This document shows, piece after piece, positions 9,452 to 18,617 of a stretch of 64,000 nucleotides of DNA. The position numbers and the translations under genes are program-made. How positions within the stretch are numbered: the first letter of the stretch is position 1; every line of letters begins with the position of its first letter. Source of the stretch: Flavobacterium sp. Root420. Its GTDB lineage: Bacteria > Bacteroidota > Bacteroidia > Flavobacteriales > Flavobacteriaceae. The notes under the pieces are model-generated. The model made no database searches. It was not told the origin of the DNA and worked only from the letters and a program-made list of their open reading frames with translations. The stretch is from NCBI RefSeq assembly GCF_001427905.1, contig NZ_LMEF01000023.1:226687-290686 (forward strand). The letters run 5' to 3'.

Positions 9452-10564
9452 TTAATTACAACCTTCTGATGTGATCGTGATTTGGTTTCCGTTCATCTCA
9501 AAATTGGTATTAGTTCCAATACTTTTACAAACAATTTTTAGTTTTTCTGTTAAGGGCTGATCACTGAGTGAAGTGGTAAGATGACAATCTTTAAGTTTAT
9601 TTTTTGGATAATCGATGTCAACTAAATAAGCTTGTTCTATTGTTTCAAAAATTTGCGAGACGGGAATATCCGTAAATTCAAAGCTTAGCTGCTCAATATT
9701 GCCAACACTTTTCACTAAGGTCTCATCTTGGGTAATATTTGTTATTTTGTTGAATTTTAAATCACTCCTTAAAAATCGAAGCGCCTGATTAGGAAGCAGC
9801 ACCACTTCCTGTTGATCTGATTTAGCTATAAGGTCATTTGATTTAACCTTAACTTTACCGGTGCGAACAAGAACTTCAACGTCAGGTTGATCAGAATAAG
9901 CTTTTATTCTAAAACTAGTTCCAACTACCTTGGTAACGATCTCGTTTGCATAAACGTAAAAAGGTTTTCTTGGATTTTTACTAATTTCAAAGAAACCTTC
10001 GCCGGATAAATAAACCTTTCTCTCGTTTCCGGTAAAGATTTTAGGGTAACTTAATTTACTATTGGGTTGTAATAAAACCGAACTGCCATCAGACAAAGTG
10101 ATAATTTGCGGTTTACTTGAATTATTAGTTTGTTCAACTAACCCTTCGTTATTTTCATCGATTAATTCTTTGTAGGTAACAATATTGTCTGTCTTAAAAT
10201 GATTATTATAAAACCACATTGACATTAAACAGAGGAGTAAACTTGCAGCAACTCCTGCAAGAAAGTATTTTCTTAAAAAAAATGTTTTTGAATTCTCTTC
10301 AGTATTACTTTGATTTTCTTTCTCTTCAATTTTGCGCCATACCGCTTGTAACGCGTTATGGATATCTGAGGAAGACAAATCAGATTCCGGAACTTTCATC
10401 GCTAACAATAAAAGTCTTGCATCCTGAACCAACTTAGCACGTTGGCGACTTTCTAAAGTCCATTCTTCCCAACCGTTTTCATCAATTTTAAATAAAATCC
10501 ATGACTGGAAAGATTCGTCAGACAAAAAATCTTCAATTTGGGTATATGTGTTACGTTTTTGCAT
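9452..10564 (-). CDS. FecR-family anti-sigma factor
   Basis: A 370-aa inner-membrane regulator. The cytoplasmic N-terminus (1-98) would hold the ECF sigma factor. One transmembrane helix lies at about 100-120. The periplasmic part has the FecR domain (about 150-245, including GEGFFEISKNPRKPF and VVGTSFRIKAY) and a C-terminal DUF4974 domain (FEFTDIPVSQIFETIE to the end). On ligand signal from the STN domain of the receptor it releases the sigma factor. It sits between the sigma gene (89 bases upstream) and susC, the standard order of Bacteroidota cell-surface signalling loci. Confidence 0.92.
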   Translation of the reverse strand: MQKRNTYTQIEDFLSDESFQSWILFKIDENGWEEWTLESRQRAKLVQDARLLLLAMKVPESDLSSSDIHNALQAVWRKIEEKENQSNTEENSKTFFLRKYFLAGVAASLLLCLMSMWFYNNHFKTDNIVTYKELIDENNEGLVEQTNNSSKPQIITLSDGSSVLLQPNSKLSYPKIFTGNERKVYLSGEGFFEISKNPRKPFYVYANEIVTKVVGTSFRIKAYSDQPDVEVLVRTGKVKVKSNDLIAKSDQQEVVLLPNQALRFLRSDLKFNKITNITQDETLVKSVGNIEQLSFEFTDIPVSQIFETIEQAYLVDIDYPKNKLKDCHLTTSLSDQPLTEKLKIVCKSIGTNTNFEMNGNQITITSEGCN

Positions 10565-10653
10565 CTAAAAATAAGGTTACAAAAACATAGAGGACAGCAC
10601 TCTTATTATATACTCATCAAATTGTGATTTTTTTTATCTTTTTTGAAATAAAA

Positions 10654-11265
10654 TTAAAAACCACTTGAAAATAGCATAAGGAATATGGTAAAACTTCCCT
10701 TCCATTCCTTGCGAAGACTAAGCAGACCACGATGTAGCAAATTACTGGCAGATTGATAATTAACATCCAACATCTCTGCAATTTGCTCAACAGTCAGACC
10801 TTGATGATAACGAAGATATAGCGCTTCTTTTTGTCGTGCCGGTAAATCTTTCAGTAAATTATTTAAATGAATAACTTTTTCTTTTGTAGCATAGTCATCG
10901 TCAATAAGTTCATAATCAACTGAAAACTCTAAAAGAAATGCAATAGAATCTGTACTGGTTGTTTTACGAAAAATATGGTCTCTTTCATACAAACGAGCAA
11001 TTCTTTTACGTACGCTGGATAATAGGTATGCTTTGACAATTACCGAACTTTGAAGTACATTTCGATATACCCAAATATCTGTAAATACATCCTGAATACA
11101 GTCCTGTACTTTTTCTTCATATGGAGAAAGTGAATTGCCATAACGCACCAAGTCGGTGTAGTATCTTTCAAACAGCATCGAAAATGACTTTTCATCACCA
11201 TCTCTTAAATTATTCCAAAGCATTGCATCATCAACACTACTGAATTTTAAAATCGTATTCTTCAT
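10654..11265 (-). CDS. ECF RNA polymerase sigma factor
   Basis: A 203-aa sigma-70 family factor with region 2 (FERYYTDLVRYGNSL, then CIQDVFTDIWVYR) and region 4 (LPARQKEALYLRYHQGLTVEQIAEMLDVN, a helix-turn-helix near residues 140-185). It lacks region 3, as ECF factors do. It is encoded just upstream of its FecR partner, so it most likely transcribes the SusC/SusD operon when the receptor is occupied. The C-terminal hydrophobic tail (FTIFLMLFSSGF) is longer than in most ECF factors but is seen in the Bacteroidota group. Confidence 0.93.
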   Translation of the reverse strand: MKNTILKFSSVDDAMLWNNLRDGDEKSFSMLFERYYTDLVRYGNSLSPYEEKVQDCIQDVFTDIWVYRNVLQSSVIVKAYLLSSVRKRIARLYERDHIFRKTTSTDSIAFLLEFSVDYELIDDDYATKEKVIHLNNLLKDLPARQKEALYLRYHQGLTVEQIAEMLDVNYQSASNLLHRGLLSLRKEWKGSFTIFLMLFSSGF

Positions 11266-11389
11266 CTTCTAATTTGGGGTGATGTGCTTAATAGACTTTT
11301 TACTTAAGGAATGCATTTATTTAACATTATCCTTCCATTTTGTTTGCTAAATATATAAAAGCTTCTATTTAAAAGCCAATTTTTTTACA

Positions 11390-11422
11390 TAAAAAAAACA
11401 GTTTCTTAATATAAGAAACTGT
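11390..11422 (-). terminator. Rho-independent terminator with no gene before it
   Basis: Arms acagtttctta (11398-11408) and taagaaactgt (11412-11422) pair perfectly. On the minus strand eight Ts follow. No open reading frame precedes it on that strand before the next terminator at 11653. Confidence 0.7.
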
Positions 11423-11652
11423 CTCATTATTAGATTTTGCAGGGCTTTCAGGCAAATGTTAAAATTATATTTTCCTTAACATATATTTATGACTTGTAGG
11501 ATTTTACCTCTTTACGTGTTTATTCTATTTTTTAATTCTTAATCCAAACTAACTAATAATCTAACGGATAATACTACGTTTAAAACTATAACTGCGATAT
11601 ATAATTCTTTAACAACAACAAAACAAAAAAAAGAATGAAAAAATAATTCCAT
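11423..11652 (-). ncRNA. Candidate small RNA between two terminators
   Basis: About 230 bases without a coding frame lie between a two-way terminator and a strong minus-strand terminator. A terminator with no gene in front suggests a short independent transcript. No perfect TAnnTTTG box is present; tagttttaa near the right end is a weak match. I do not recognise the RNA. It may instead be a decayed gene. Confidence 0.25.
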
Positions 11653-11689
11653 AAAAAAAGCCTTACTAAATACTTAGTAAGGCTTTTTT
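11653..11689. terminator. Two-way terminator after the GIY-YIG-like gene
   Basis: A 15-bp stem (aaaaagccttactaa at 11655-11669 with its complement at 11674-11688) has A-runs and T-runs on both sides, so it works on both strands. It follows the minus-strand gene ending at 11714. Confidence 0.8.
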
Positions 11690-11713
11690 GATAATTTTTT
11701 ATCTAAATAACTT

Positions 11714-12142
11714 TTAAAAAGCTACGTTCCATCTTGGTAATTTTGCATTTTCATCTAAGAAATTTTGCAAAACCTGACCTTCAACAGCAGTTGGAATCGC
11801 TTTTACATCTGCATTAAAAGTCTCGTACCATACCACTTCTAAAGTTTCAATACTTTCCAACTTCATTTGTGCTGGCCAAGAATATTTTCTTCCTGTTTTA
11901 GCAAATTGATGACCGTTTACAATTTTATCATATAAACCTCCGTTTTTACTTTTTAGAGTTCCATCATTTTGAACAGTTCCTGTAGAACCAACCATTATTA
12001 ACTCTTTTGCATCACTTTCAACAGCATATACAACAAAAATTCCTGCACCTCCTTCAGGAGCATTACAAACTTGTTCTAAACTATCTTCAATCGTAAAAGT
12101 AAAACTATTGCTTACTTTAAACTTTTTTAATTCTTTACTCAT
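11714..12142 (-). CDS. Divergent GIY-YIG-like protein, function unknown
   Basis: A 142-aa cytosolic protein. The start at 12142 (MSKELKKFK) avoids an upstream extension that runs through spacer-like repeat DNA. GIFVVYA at 34-40 and MVGSTG at 50-55 look like the GIY and YIG elements of the GIY-YIG nuclease fold. Later come Arg85, Glu121 (in VEGQVLQNF) and Asn139 (LPRWN), at places where the fold has its conserved Arg, metal-binding Glu and Asn. The YIG tyrosine is replaced by Met, so activity is uncertain. This is a pattern-based inference; the safe call is hypothetical protein. Confidence 0.6.
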   Translation of the reverse strand: MSKELKKFKVSNSFTFTIEDSLEQVCNAPEGGAGIFVVYAVESDAKELIMVGSTGTVQNDGTLKSKNGGLYDKIVNGHQFAKTGRKYSWPAQMKLESIETLEVVWYETFNADVKAIPTAVEGQVLQNFLDENAKLPRWNVAF

Positions 12143-12159
12143 CTTTCTTATTTTTAAGC

Positions 12160-12200
12160 TACTACGATTCTTAGTATCTAAGTTGCTAAGTTTAATTATA
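12160..12200. repeat. ctaag-type word repeat
   Basis: The stretch contains ttcttagtatctaagttgct followed by aag, the same word family as the long palindrome at 49504-49584 and the spacer at 37215-37258. It lies just upstream of the GIY-YIG-like gene. Confidence 0.4.
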
Positions 12201-12221
12201 TTCCACACATTTTAAAAATGT

Positions 12222-12256
12222 AAAAAAGTCTCAACACAATATTGAGACTTTTTTTT
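12222..12256. terminator. Terminator after sucD
   Basis: Hairpin aaaagtctcaa/ttgagactttt, with A-run and T-run on either side, 27 bases past the sucD stop on the minus strand. Confidence 0.85.
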
Positions 12257-12282
12257 GGAATTTTTTATTTTAATATTGGAGA

Positions 12283-13155
12283 TTATCCAAGTACTTCTTT
12301 TACTTTTTTACCAATTTCAGCTGGCGAATCAACAACGTGAATTCCGTTGTCTCTCATAATTTGTTTTTTAGCAGCAGCTGTATCATCAGAACCACCAACA
12401 ATAGCACCTGCGTGACCCATTGTTCTACCAGCAGGAGCAGTTTCTCCAGCGATAAAACCAACAACTGGTTTACGGTTACCATCAGCTCTAACCCATTTAG
12501 CAGCATCAGCTTCTAATTGACCTCCAATTTCACCAATCATGATGATAATTTCAGTTTCCGGATCGTTCATCAATAATTCAACAGCTTCTTTAGTAGTAGT
12601 TCCAATAATTGGATCTCCACCAATTCCGATAGCTGTAGTAATTCCTAAACCTTGTTTTACAACCTGATCTGCAGCTTCGTAGGTTAAAGTTCCTGATTTA
12701 GAAACGATACCAACTGTACCTTTTTTGAAAACGAAACCTGGCATGATACCAACTTTAGCTTCTCCCGGAGTAATAACACCTGGACAGTTTGGCCCGATTA
12801 ATCTAGAATTTCTTTCTTTAACATAATTATTTGCTTTAATCATATCTGCTACAGGAATTCCTTCTGTAATAGCAATAATTACTTTAATTCCAGCATCAGC
12901 AGCTTCCATAATTGCATCAGCAGCAAAAGCTGGTGGTACAAAAATGATAGATGTATCAGCTCCAGCTTGATCAACAGCATCTTTTACTGTGTTAAAAACC
13001 GGACGATCTAAATGGCTAGTTCCTCCTTTTCCCGGAGTAACACCACCAACAACATTAGTACCGTACTCAATCATTTGAGAAGCGTGGAAAGTTCCTTCGC
13101 TTCCTGTAAATCCTTGAACAATTATTTTGGAATCTTTATTAACTAAAACACTCAT
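12283..13155 (-). CDS. sucD: Succinate-CoA ligase, alpha subunit
   Basis: SucD makes the CoA-binding and phospho-histidine half of succinyl-CoA synthetase, the substrate-level phosphorylation step of the TCA cycle. The 290-aa length is normal. The N-terminal CoA-binding Rossmann domain contains [10 protein letters not shown], and the active-site histidine lies in [13 protein letters not shown] near residue 250. The beta subunit gene sucC is not next to it, so the subunits are encoded at separate loci, as is common in Flavobacteria. A TACTTTTG box and a terminator frame it as its own unit. Confidence 0.97.
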   Translation of the reverse strand: MSVLVNKDSKIIVQGFTGSEGTFHASQMIEYGTNVVGGVTPGKGGTSHLDRPVFNTVKDAVDQAGADTSIIFVPPAFAADAIMEAADAGIKVIIAITEGIPVADMIKANNYVKERNSRLIGPNCPGVITPGEAKVGIMPGFVFKKGTVGIVSKSGTLTYEAADQVVKQGLGITTAIGIGGDPIIGTTTKEAVELLMNDPETEIIIMIGEIGGQLEADAAKWVRADGNRKPVVGFIAGETAPAGRTMGHAGAIVGGSDDTAAAKKQIMRDNGIHVVDSPAEIGKKVKEVLG

Positions 13156-13190
13156 GATATATATTTTATGTAGTTTTTAAAATTGTGATG

Positions 13191-13198
13191 CAAAAGTA
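13191..13198 (-). promoter_or_regulatory. -7 promoter box of sucD
   Basis: On the minus strand it reads TACTTTTG, a perfect TAnnTTTG, 35 bases before the sucD ATG. Confidence 0.55.
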
Positions 13199-13239
13199 AG
13201 GTTTTGTAATGTATTTTAATCTTTTTGTCTTCAAAAAAA

Positions 13240-13602
13240 TTAAGAAAATTGACTCATTTGATAACCACGGTATAATTTGTCATCCTTAATTTGCCAAATT
13301 GTAGAAAAATGGGCCAATAACATCTCTTCTCTTGGGTTTTCAATCGTTTTCACAAAATGAGAATAACGTATTGAAACCAAGTCATCTTCGGCAATAATAT
13401 GACTAATTCTGACTTTCGAACGTACATATGCACGACTTAATTCAGTAGCCATTCCAAGCATAGAATCATAATCCATCTCAATTAATCCTTTGGTGCTATT
13501 CCAATCTAACTTTACATCAGGATGTAAATACGTTTTCATGATTTCGCTATCAATTAAGGCATCCGACTTATAAAATTTCTGTACAAACTCTTTTATAGAC
13601 AT
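13240..13602 (-). CDS. SnoaL/NTF2-like protein
   Basis: A 120-aa protein with the compact NTF2-like fold pattern: helix KEFVQKFYKSDALID, a Pro-Asp turn (YLHPDVKLDW), and C-terminal strands (LVSIRYSHFV, LLAHFSTIWQIKDDKL). Relatives are cyclases, isomerases or simple binding proteins, and no catalytic pair can be assigned here. Its start lies one base after the stop of the lpxD-like gene, so the two are likely translated together. A role linked to that acyltransferase is only inference. Confidence 0.8.
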   Translation of the reverse strand: MSIKEFVQKFYKSDALIDSEIMKTYLHPDVKLDWNSTKGLIEMDYDSMLGMATELSRAYVRSKVRISHIIAEDDLVSIRYSHFVKTIENPREEMLLAHFSTIWQIKDDKLYRGYQMSQFS

Positions 13603-13603
13603 A

Positions 13604-14533
13604 TTACTTCAATTTATTTAGAATTTCAGGAATCTTTTTGATATTGGCTAACTGTTTTAACTTTTCTCGTGATTCTTCGATTGGTGTACCAAAATAAGAT
13701 TTTCCACCTTCAACAGATTTAGTAACTCCGGTTTGTCCCATAATAACGGCCTTCGCTCCTATTGTTATCCCACTGGTTGTACCAACCTGTCCCCAAATAG
13801 TTACTTCGTCTTCAATAATAACACAACCAGCAATACCAGTTTGTGATGCTATTAAACATTTTTTCCCTATAACAGTATCATGACCAACATGAACCTGGTT
13901 ATCGATTTTTGTTCCTTCTTTAATTGTTGTATCTCCGGTAACACCTTTGTCGATGGTGCAAAGTGCGCCAATTCCAACATTATCTTCAATAACAACTCTT
14001 CCGCCGGATATTAACTGATCGAAACCATCCGGACGTTTTTTATAATAAAAAGCATCAGCTCCCAAAATAGTTCCGGCGTGGATAATTACATTGTCACCAA
14101 TTACAGTATGATCGTAAATAGAAACATTTGAATGTATTATACAATTTTTACCAATTGTAACATTATTTCCAACAAAAGAATTAGGCTGAATTACAGTTCC
14201 TTCTCCAATAACTGCAGAAACGGCTATTGCTACATTGGTCGCTTGAAAAGGTCTAAAATGTTTGGTTAGTGTATTAAAATCTCTGAAAGGATCATCAGAA
14301 ATTAAAAGTGCCTTACCTTCCGGGCAATCTACTTTTTTATTAATTAAAACAATAGTCGCTGCTGATTGCAAAGCTTTATCATAATATTTAGGATGGTCAA
14401 CAAAAACAATATCTCCCGGCTCGACAACATGTATTTCGTTCATGCCTGAAACTGGGAAGTTTTGGTCACCAATAAATTCGCAATTAAGCAAACTTGCAAT
14501 TTCTTGTAAAGAATGAATCTTTGGAAATTTCAT
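13604..14533 (-). CDS. Second LpxD-like acyltransferase (paralogue)
   Basis: A 309-aa left-handed beta-helix protein built from hexapeptide repeats (about residues 100-270), with an LpxD-type N-terminal uridine-binding-like domain and a C-terminal helix. The histidine equivalent to the LpxD catalytic base is kept in VHVGHDTVIG. The GADGFGF segment of the true LpxD at 17569-18612 is changed here to GADAFYY. It may N-acylate a different UDP-sugar or a different acyl acceptor. It lies in the lipid A gene block, 136 bases after efp. The family call is secure; the exact substrate is not. Confidence 0.8.
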   Translation of the reverse strand: MKFPKIHSLQEIASLLNCEFIGDQNFPVSGMNEIHVVEPGDIVFVDHPKYYDKALQSAATIVLINKKVDCPEGKALLISDDPFRDFNTLTKHFRPFQATNVAIAVSAVIGEGTVIQPNSFVGNNVTIGKNCIIHSNVSIYDHTVIGDNVIIHAGTILGADAFYYKKRPDGFDQLISGGRVVIEDNVGIGALCTIDKGVTGDTTIKEGTKIDNQVHVGHDTVIGKKCLIASQTGIAGCVIIEDEVTIWGQVGTTSGITIGAKAVIMGQTGVTKSVEGGKSYFGTPIEESREKLKQLANIKKIPEILNKLK

Positions 14534-14540
14534 ATTTTAT

Positions 14541-14664
14541 AATTAGAAAATTTGTCAATTAGAGAATGTGTCAATTAGAAAATGTGTCAATTAGAAAATA
14601 AAAATTCTTCAATTTCTGCTTATGTATCAATTTTCTAATTGACTCATTGACAAATTATCCAATT
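14541..14664. repeat. Tandem 16-bp repeat with an inverted partner
   Basis: Three and a half copies of a 16-base unit (aattagaaaatttgtc and close variants) begin at 14541, 14557, 14573 and 14589. From about 14628 the complement of the unit appears (attttctaattgac...). The whole spacer between efp and the lpxD-like gene is therefore one imperfect palindrome made of one word. Confidence 0.75.
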
Positions 14665-14669
14665 AAAAA

Positions 14670-15236
14670 TTACTCTTTTACACGCTCCATATAAGAACCT
14701 GAAGCTGTATCAATTTTAATTTTATCACCTTCGTTGATGAATAACGGAACGTTTACTGTTGCTCCGGTTTCTACCGTAGCAGATTTTGTAGCATTTGTAG
14801 CGGTATTTCCTTTTACTCCCGGCTCAGCATAAGTAACTTCAAGAATTACAGAAGATGGCATATCTACTGATAAAGGCAAATCAGTTTCAGTATTTACCTG
14901 AACCATTACACTTGTACCTTCTTTTAACAATCCCGGAGCATCCAAAATGTTTTTATTCAAAGAAATTTGCTCAAAAGATTCTGTATTCATAAAATGAAAT
15001 TCATCTCCTTCTGCATATAAAAACTGGTAATTATGCGTCTCTACACGCACATCGTCAATTTTATGCCCGGCAGAAAATGTATTATCTAATACTCTTCCTG
15101 TAGTTAAACTTCTCAATTTTGTTCTTACGAAAGCAGGTCCTTTTCCAGGTTTTACGTGAAGAAATTCAACGATTTTATAAATATCGTGATTGAATTTAAT
15201 ACACAATCCGTTTCTAATATCTGATGTAGATGCCAT
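14670..15236 (-). CDS. efp: Translation elongation factor P
   Basis: EF-P enters the ribosomal E site and relieves stalling at proline runs. The 188-aa protein has the three beta-barrel layout of the family: N-terminal KOW-like domain with the tip loop HVKPGKGPAFVR, whose lysine near residue 34 is the usual modified or contact residue, a central OB domain and a C-terminal OB domain ending in IKIDTASGSYMERVKE. It sits inside the lipid A gene block between lpxA and the second lpxD-like gene, an arrangement seen widely in Flavobacteria. Confidence 0.97.
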   Translation of the reverse strand: MASTSDIRNGLCIKFNHDIYKIVEFLHVKPGKGPAFVRTKLRSLTTGRVLDNTFSAGHKIDDVRVETHNYQFLYAEGDEFHFMNTESFEQISLNKNILDAPGLLKEGTSVMVQVNTETDLPLSVDMPSSVILEVTYAEPGVKGNTATNATKSATVETGATVNVPLFINEGDKIKIDTASGSYMERVKE

Positions 15237-15261
15237 TTTGTTTTGTTTTATTTAATATTTT

Positions 15262-15323
15262 GTTTAATCGTTAAATCGTTTATCTGTTTTCGACTTAACG
15301 AATAAACAAATAAACGATTAAAC
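15262..15323. repeat. Imperfect palindrome between lpxA and efp
   Basis: Words of the gtttaatcg/cgattaaac type face each other: tgtttaatcgttaaatcg on the left and aataaacgattaaac on the right, with mismatches inside. It occupies most of the 93-base gap. Confidence 0.6.
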
Positions 15324-15329
15324 TTTTAT

Positions 15330-16115
15330 TTAATAGTTTCCTGAATAACCTTTCATAATTCCTCTTGATGAATTTCGAATAAAATCTAAAATTTCATCTC
15401 TCTCAGGAGTAGCTTCCATTTCTGCTTCAATAATACTTAAAGCCTGAGTTGTATTGTAATTCTTTTGATATAAAATTCTGTAAATTTCCTGAATTTCTCT
15501 AATTTTTTCTGTGCTAAAACCTCTTCTTCTTAAACCAACTGAATTGATTCCAACATAAGATAACGGTTCTTTTGCTGCTTTTGTATAAGGCGGAACATCT
15601 TTTCTTACCAAAGATCCACCAGAAATCATGGCATGATCTCCAATATGAATAAATTGGTGAATCGCTGCCAAACCTCCAATTACAGCGTGGTTTCCAACCA
15701 CTACGTGACCTGCCAAAGCAACTCCGTTTACGATAATGGCATTGTTTCCAATTTCGCAATCGTGTGCAATGTGAGCATAAGCCATTACAAGACAGTTGTT
15801 TCCAAGGATAGTTTGACCTGAAGCAACCGTACCTCTATTTATAGTTACGCATTCTCTGATCGTACAATTGTCTCCAATAATAGCCAATGAATCTTCTCCT
15901 CCAAATTTTAAATCTTGTGGCACAGCTGAAATGACCGCTCCTGGAAAAATATTACAATTTTTACCAATTCGAGCGCCTTCCATAATGGTCACATTTGAAC
16001 CAATCCACGTACCGTCACCAATAACAACATTATTGTGAATTGTTGTAAAAGGCTCGATTACAACGTTTTTAGCGATTTTAGCGCCAGGATGAACATATGC
16101 TAATGGTTGATTCAT
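15330..16115 (-). CDS. lpxA: Acyl-ACP--UDP-N-acetylglucosamine O-acyltransferase
   Basis: LpxA carries out the first step of lipid A synthesis, moving a 3-hydroxyacyl chain from ACP to UDP-GlcNAc. The 261-aa protein is a hexapeptide-repeat beta-helix (about 1-190) followed by a helical C-terminus (RRRGFSTEKIREIQEIYRIL and on), the normal length and shape. The catalytic-base histidine lies in the MAYAHIAHDCEIG region. It is 72 bases after lpxC-fabZ and has its own TACGTTTG box in that gap, so it can be transcribed with or apart from the upstream genes. Confidence 0.96.
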   Translation of the reverse strand: MNQPLAYVHPGAKIAKNVVIEPFTTIHNNVVIGDGTWIGSNVTIMEGARIGKNCNIFPGAVISAVPQDLKFGGEDSLAIIGDNCTIRECVTINRGTVASGQTILGNNCLVMAYAHIAHDCEIGNNAIIVNGVALAGHVVVGNHAVIGGLAAIHQFIHIGDHAMISGGSLVRKDVPPYTKAAKEPLSYVGINSVGLRRRGFSTEKIREIQEIYRILYQKNYNTTQALSIIEAEMEATPERDEILDFIRNSSRGIMKGYSGNY

Positions 16116-16159
16116 CTGTATGTTTTATATTTTAAATTAAAATAGTCTAATTTGGGCAA

Positions 16160-16167
16160 CAAACGTA
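16160..16167 (-). promoter_or_regulatory. Internal -7 promoter box before lpxA
   Basis: Reads TACGTTTG on the minus strand, a perfect TAnnTTTG, in the gap between lpxC-fabZ and lpxA and 45 bases before the lpxA ATG. Confidence 0.5.
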
Positions 16168-16187
16168 AACAATAATTTTGATTAAAA

Positions 16188-17576
16188 TTATTGTTTTTTT
16201 ACAATTTGAGCCATTAATTCTGCCTCGGTAACTAATTTACCATTTGCGTATGCATTTGCCTGCATATGACAGATTCCTCTTCTGATAGGAGAAATCAATT
16301 CGCATTTGAAAATTAATGTGTCACCTGGCAATACTTTGTGCTTGAATTTAACATTATCTATTTTCATAAAATAAGTCAAATAATTTTCAGGATCCGGAAC
16401 TGTACTTAATACTAAAATCCCTCCTGTTTGTGCCATCGCTTCAACAATTAAAACTCCCGGCATTACCGGAGCCTCAGGAAAATGTCCTACAAAGAAATTT
16501 TCATTCATCGTGACATTTTTCAAACCTACAACGTGACGGTCAGACATTTCTATAATCCTGTCAATCAACAAAAACGGTGGTCGGTGTGGCAACATCGCCA
16601 TGATTTTGTGAATATCCATCAAAGGCTCTTTGTTTAAATCATAAACCGGCACATGATTTCTTTGCTCAATTTTAATGATTTTTCCAATTTTTTTAGCAAA
16701 CTGGGTATTTACGTAATGACCTGGTTTGTTTGCTATAATTTTTCCCTGAATTCTTACCCCAATTAAAGCCAAATCTCCTACAACATCTAATAATTTGTGA
16801 CGAGCTGCTTCGTTTGGATAATGTAAAGTAAGATTATCTAAAACACCATTTGGTTTTACAGAAATTTTATCTTTGCCAAAGGCTTTCTTTAAATTCTCCA
16901 TTGTAGAGTCAGAGATTTCTTTATCTACATATACAATTGCATTGTTTAAATCTCCTCCTTTAATTAGTCCGTTTTCTAATAAAGATTCTAATTCATGTAA
17001 AAAACTGAAAGTTCTTGAATTAGCAATTTCATCTTTAAAATCGGCTATGCTTTTCATCGTTGCATTTTGCGTACCTAATACTTTAGTACCAAAATCAACC
17101 ATTGCAGTAACCTGATAGTCATCGCTTGGCATTACCAGAATCTCGCTTCCTGTAGCTTCATCAGTAAAAGAAATCACTTCTTTTACTACATAAACGTTAC
17201 GTTTGGCATCTTGCTCTTCAATCCCGGCTTTTTCTATCGCTTCAACAAAATATTTTGAAGAACCATCCATAATAGGTAGTTCTGAAGCATTTAATTCTAT
17301 GATAACATTATCCAAATCACAACCAACCAATGCAGCCAGTACGTGTTCCGGAGTTTGAATTTTCACCCCTAGTTTTTCTAAATTTGTACCTCTTTGTGTA
17401 TTAACAACATAATTGGCATCAGCTTCAATCACTGGCTGACCTTGCAAATCTACTCTTACAAAAGTGAAACCATTATTAATTGGAGCTGGTTTAAAAGTCA
17501 TTGTAACTTCTTTTCCAGTGTGTAATCCAACGCCTGTTAGTGAAATTTCATTTTTGATGGTCTTCTGTTTAACCAT
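16188..17576 (-). CDS. lpxC-fabZ: Fused LpxC deacetylase and FabZ dehydratase
   Basis: One 462-aa polypeptide joins two enzymes. Residues about 1-305 are LpxC, the zinc deacetylase that commits UDP-GlcNAc to lipid A (GVGLHTG, the zinc-site histidine in TPEHVLAAL, and [12 protein letters not shown]). Residues about 315-460 are FabZ, the 3-hydroxyacyl-ACP dehydratase ([12 protein letters not shown], then [20 protein letters not shown]). This fusion is characteristic of Bacteroidota and ties lipid A to fatty-acid supply. I start at the ATG at 17576 (MVKQK), which overlaps the lpxD stop by 8 bases; an ATG three codons upstream is possible. The overlap implies coupled translation. Confidence 0.96.
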   Translation of the reverse strand: MVKQKTIKNEISLTGVGLHTGKEVTMTFKPAPINNGFTFVRVDLQGQPVIEADANYVVNTQRGTNLEKLGVKIQTPEHVLAALVGCDLDNVIIELNASELPIMDGSSKYFVEAIEKAGIEEQDAKRNVYVVKEVISFTDEATGSEILVMPSDDYQVTAMVDFGTKVLGTQNATMKSIADFKDEIANSRTFSFLHELESLLENGLIKGGDLNNAIVYVDKEISDSTMENLKKAFGKDKISVKPNGVLDNLTLHYPNEAARHKLLDVVGDLALIGVRIQGKIIANKPGHYVNTQFAKKIGKIIKIEQRNHVPVYDLNKEPLMDIHKIMAMLPHRPPFLLIDRIIEMSDRHVVGLKNVTMNENFFVGHFPEAPVMPGVLIVEAMAQTGGILVLSTVPDPENYLTYFMKIDNVKFKHKVLPGDTLIFKCELISPIRRGICHMQANAYANGKLVTEAELMAQIVKKQ

Positions 17577-18612
17577 TATTTCCATTTTTTGGGTTTATTA
17601 TTTGTTTTTTTAATTCTTCCAGTTCGGACACAATTTTAGGGAAGTTCTTGAAATGAACATATGATTTATTAAAATCAGCATATCCAAGTGAAGGAGATCC
17701 TTGCAAAATTTCATCATCCTTGATATTTCTTGCTACTCCTGATTGTGCCTGAAGCCTAACATTATTACCTATAACTAAGTGTCCTGCGATACCAACTTGC
17801 CCGCCAATCATACAGTTTTCGCCAATTTTTGTAGAACCCGCAACGCCTGATTGAGCAGCGATTACAGTGTTTTTACCAATTTCTACATTATGGGCAATCT
17901 GAATCTGATTGTCTAATTTAACTCCTTTTCTAATAATTGTAGAACCAAGAGTTGCTCTGTCAATTGTAGTATTGGCACCAATATCTACATTATCTTCTAT
18001 AATTACATTACCAATTTGAGGTACTTTACTATACACACCTTCTTCGTCCGGCACAAAACCAAAACCATCTGCACCTATAATAGTTCCAGAATGAATGGTA
18101 CAATTGTTTCCAATTATCGTTTCTGAATATATTTTAGCCCCGGCAAAAATATACACATTGTCACCAATAACAACATTATCACCAATAAAACTGTTTGGAT
18201 AAATTTTTACATTATCACCTAAAACCACATTTTGTCCTATATAGCTAAAGCTTCCCAAATATAAATTTTCACCATATTTAGTTCCTTCAGAGATAAAAGA
18301 CTGCGCTTCGATTCCGTTTTTATTCAATTTTACCTGATTGTAAAACTGCAAAAGTTTAGAAAAAGAGGCATACGCATCTTCTACTTTTATTAAGGTTGTA
18401 GTAATTTCCTGTTCTGGTATAAAGCTGTCATTTACAATTGTTACTGATGCTTTTGTAGTATATATGTAGTTGATATATTTGGGATTAGCCAAAAAAGTAA
18501 GCGATCCTTCCTCGCCTTCTTCAATTTTAGACAGCCGAGAAACTTCTGCATTGGGATTACCAACAACTTCTCCTTCTAAAATTCCTGCTATTTGTTCTGC
18601 TGTAAATTTCAT
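17569..18612 (-). CDS. lpxD: UDP-3-O-(3-hydroxyacyl)glucosamine N-acyltransferase
   Basis: LpxD adds the N-linked hydroxyacyl chain, the third step of lipid A synthesis. The 347-aa protein has the N-terminal uridine-binding domain (1-100), a hexapeptide beta-helix (about 105-315) and a C-terminal helix ([20 protein letters not shown]). [11 protein letters not shown] and the catalytic histidine in [10 protein letters not shown] match the family. Transcription may start almost at its ATG: a TATTTTTG box ends only five bases before it. It overlaps lpxC-fabZ downstream. Confidence 0.95.
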   Translation of the reverse strand: MKFTAEQIAGILEGEVVGNPNAEVSRLSKIEEGEEGSLTFLANPKYINYIYTTKASVTIVNDSFIPEQEITTTLIKVEDAYASFSKLLQFYNQVKLNKNGIEAQSFISEGTKYGENLYLGSFSYIGQNVVLGDNVKIYPNSFIGDNVVIGDNVYIFAGAKIYSETIIGNNCTIHSGTIIGADGFGFVPDEEGVYSKVPQIGNVIIEDNVDIGANTTIDRATLGSTIIRKGVKLDNQIQIAHNVEIGKNTVIAAQSGVAGSTKIGENCMIGGQVGIAGHLVIGNNVRLQAQSGVARNIKDDEILQGSPSLGYADFNKSYVHFKNFPKIVSELEELKKQIINPKNGNNG

Positions 18613-18617
18613 TGCGA

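Larger units (their letters stand above)
11266..11713. other. Gene-free interval with two hairpin terminators
   Basis: No convincing gene lies in these 448 bases. It holds a minus-strand terminator at 11390-11422 and a two-way terminator at 11653-11689. The DNA between them could encode a small RNA (listed separately). Confidence 0.5.
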
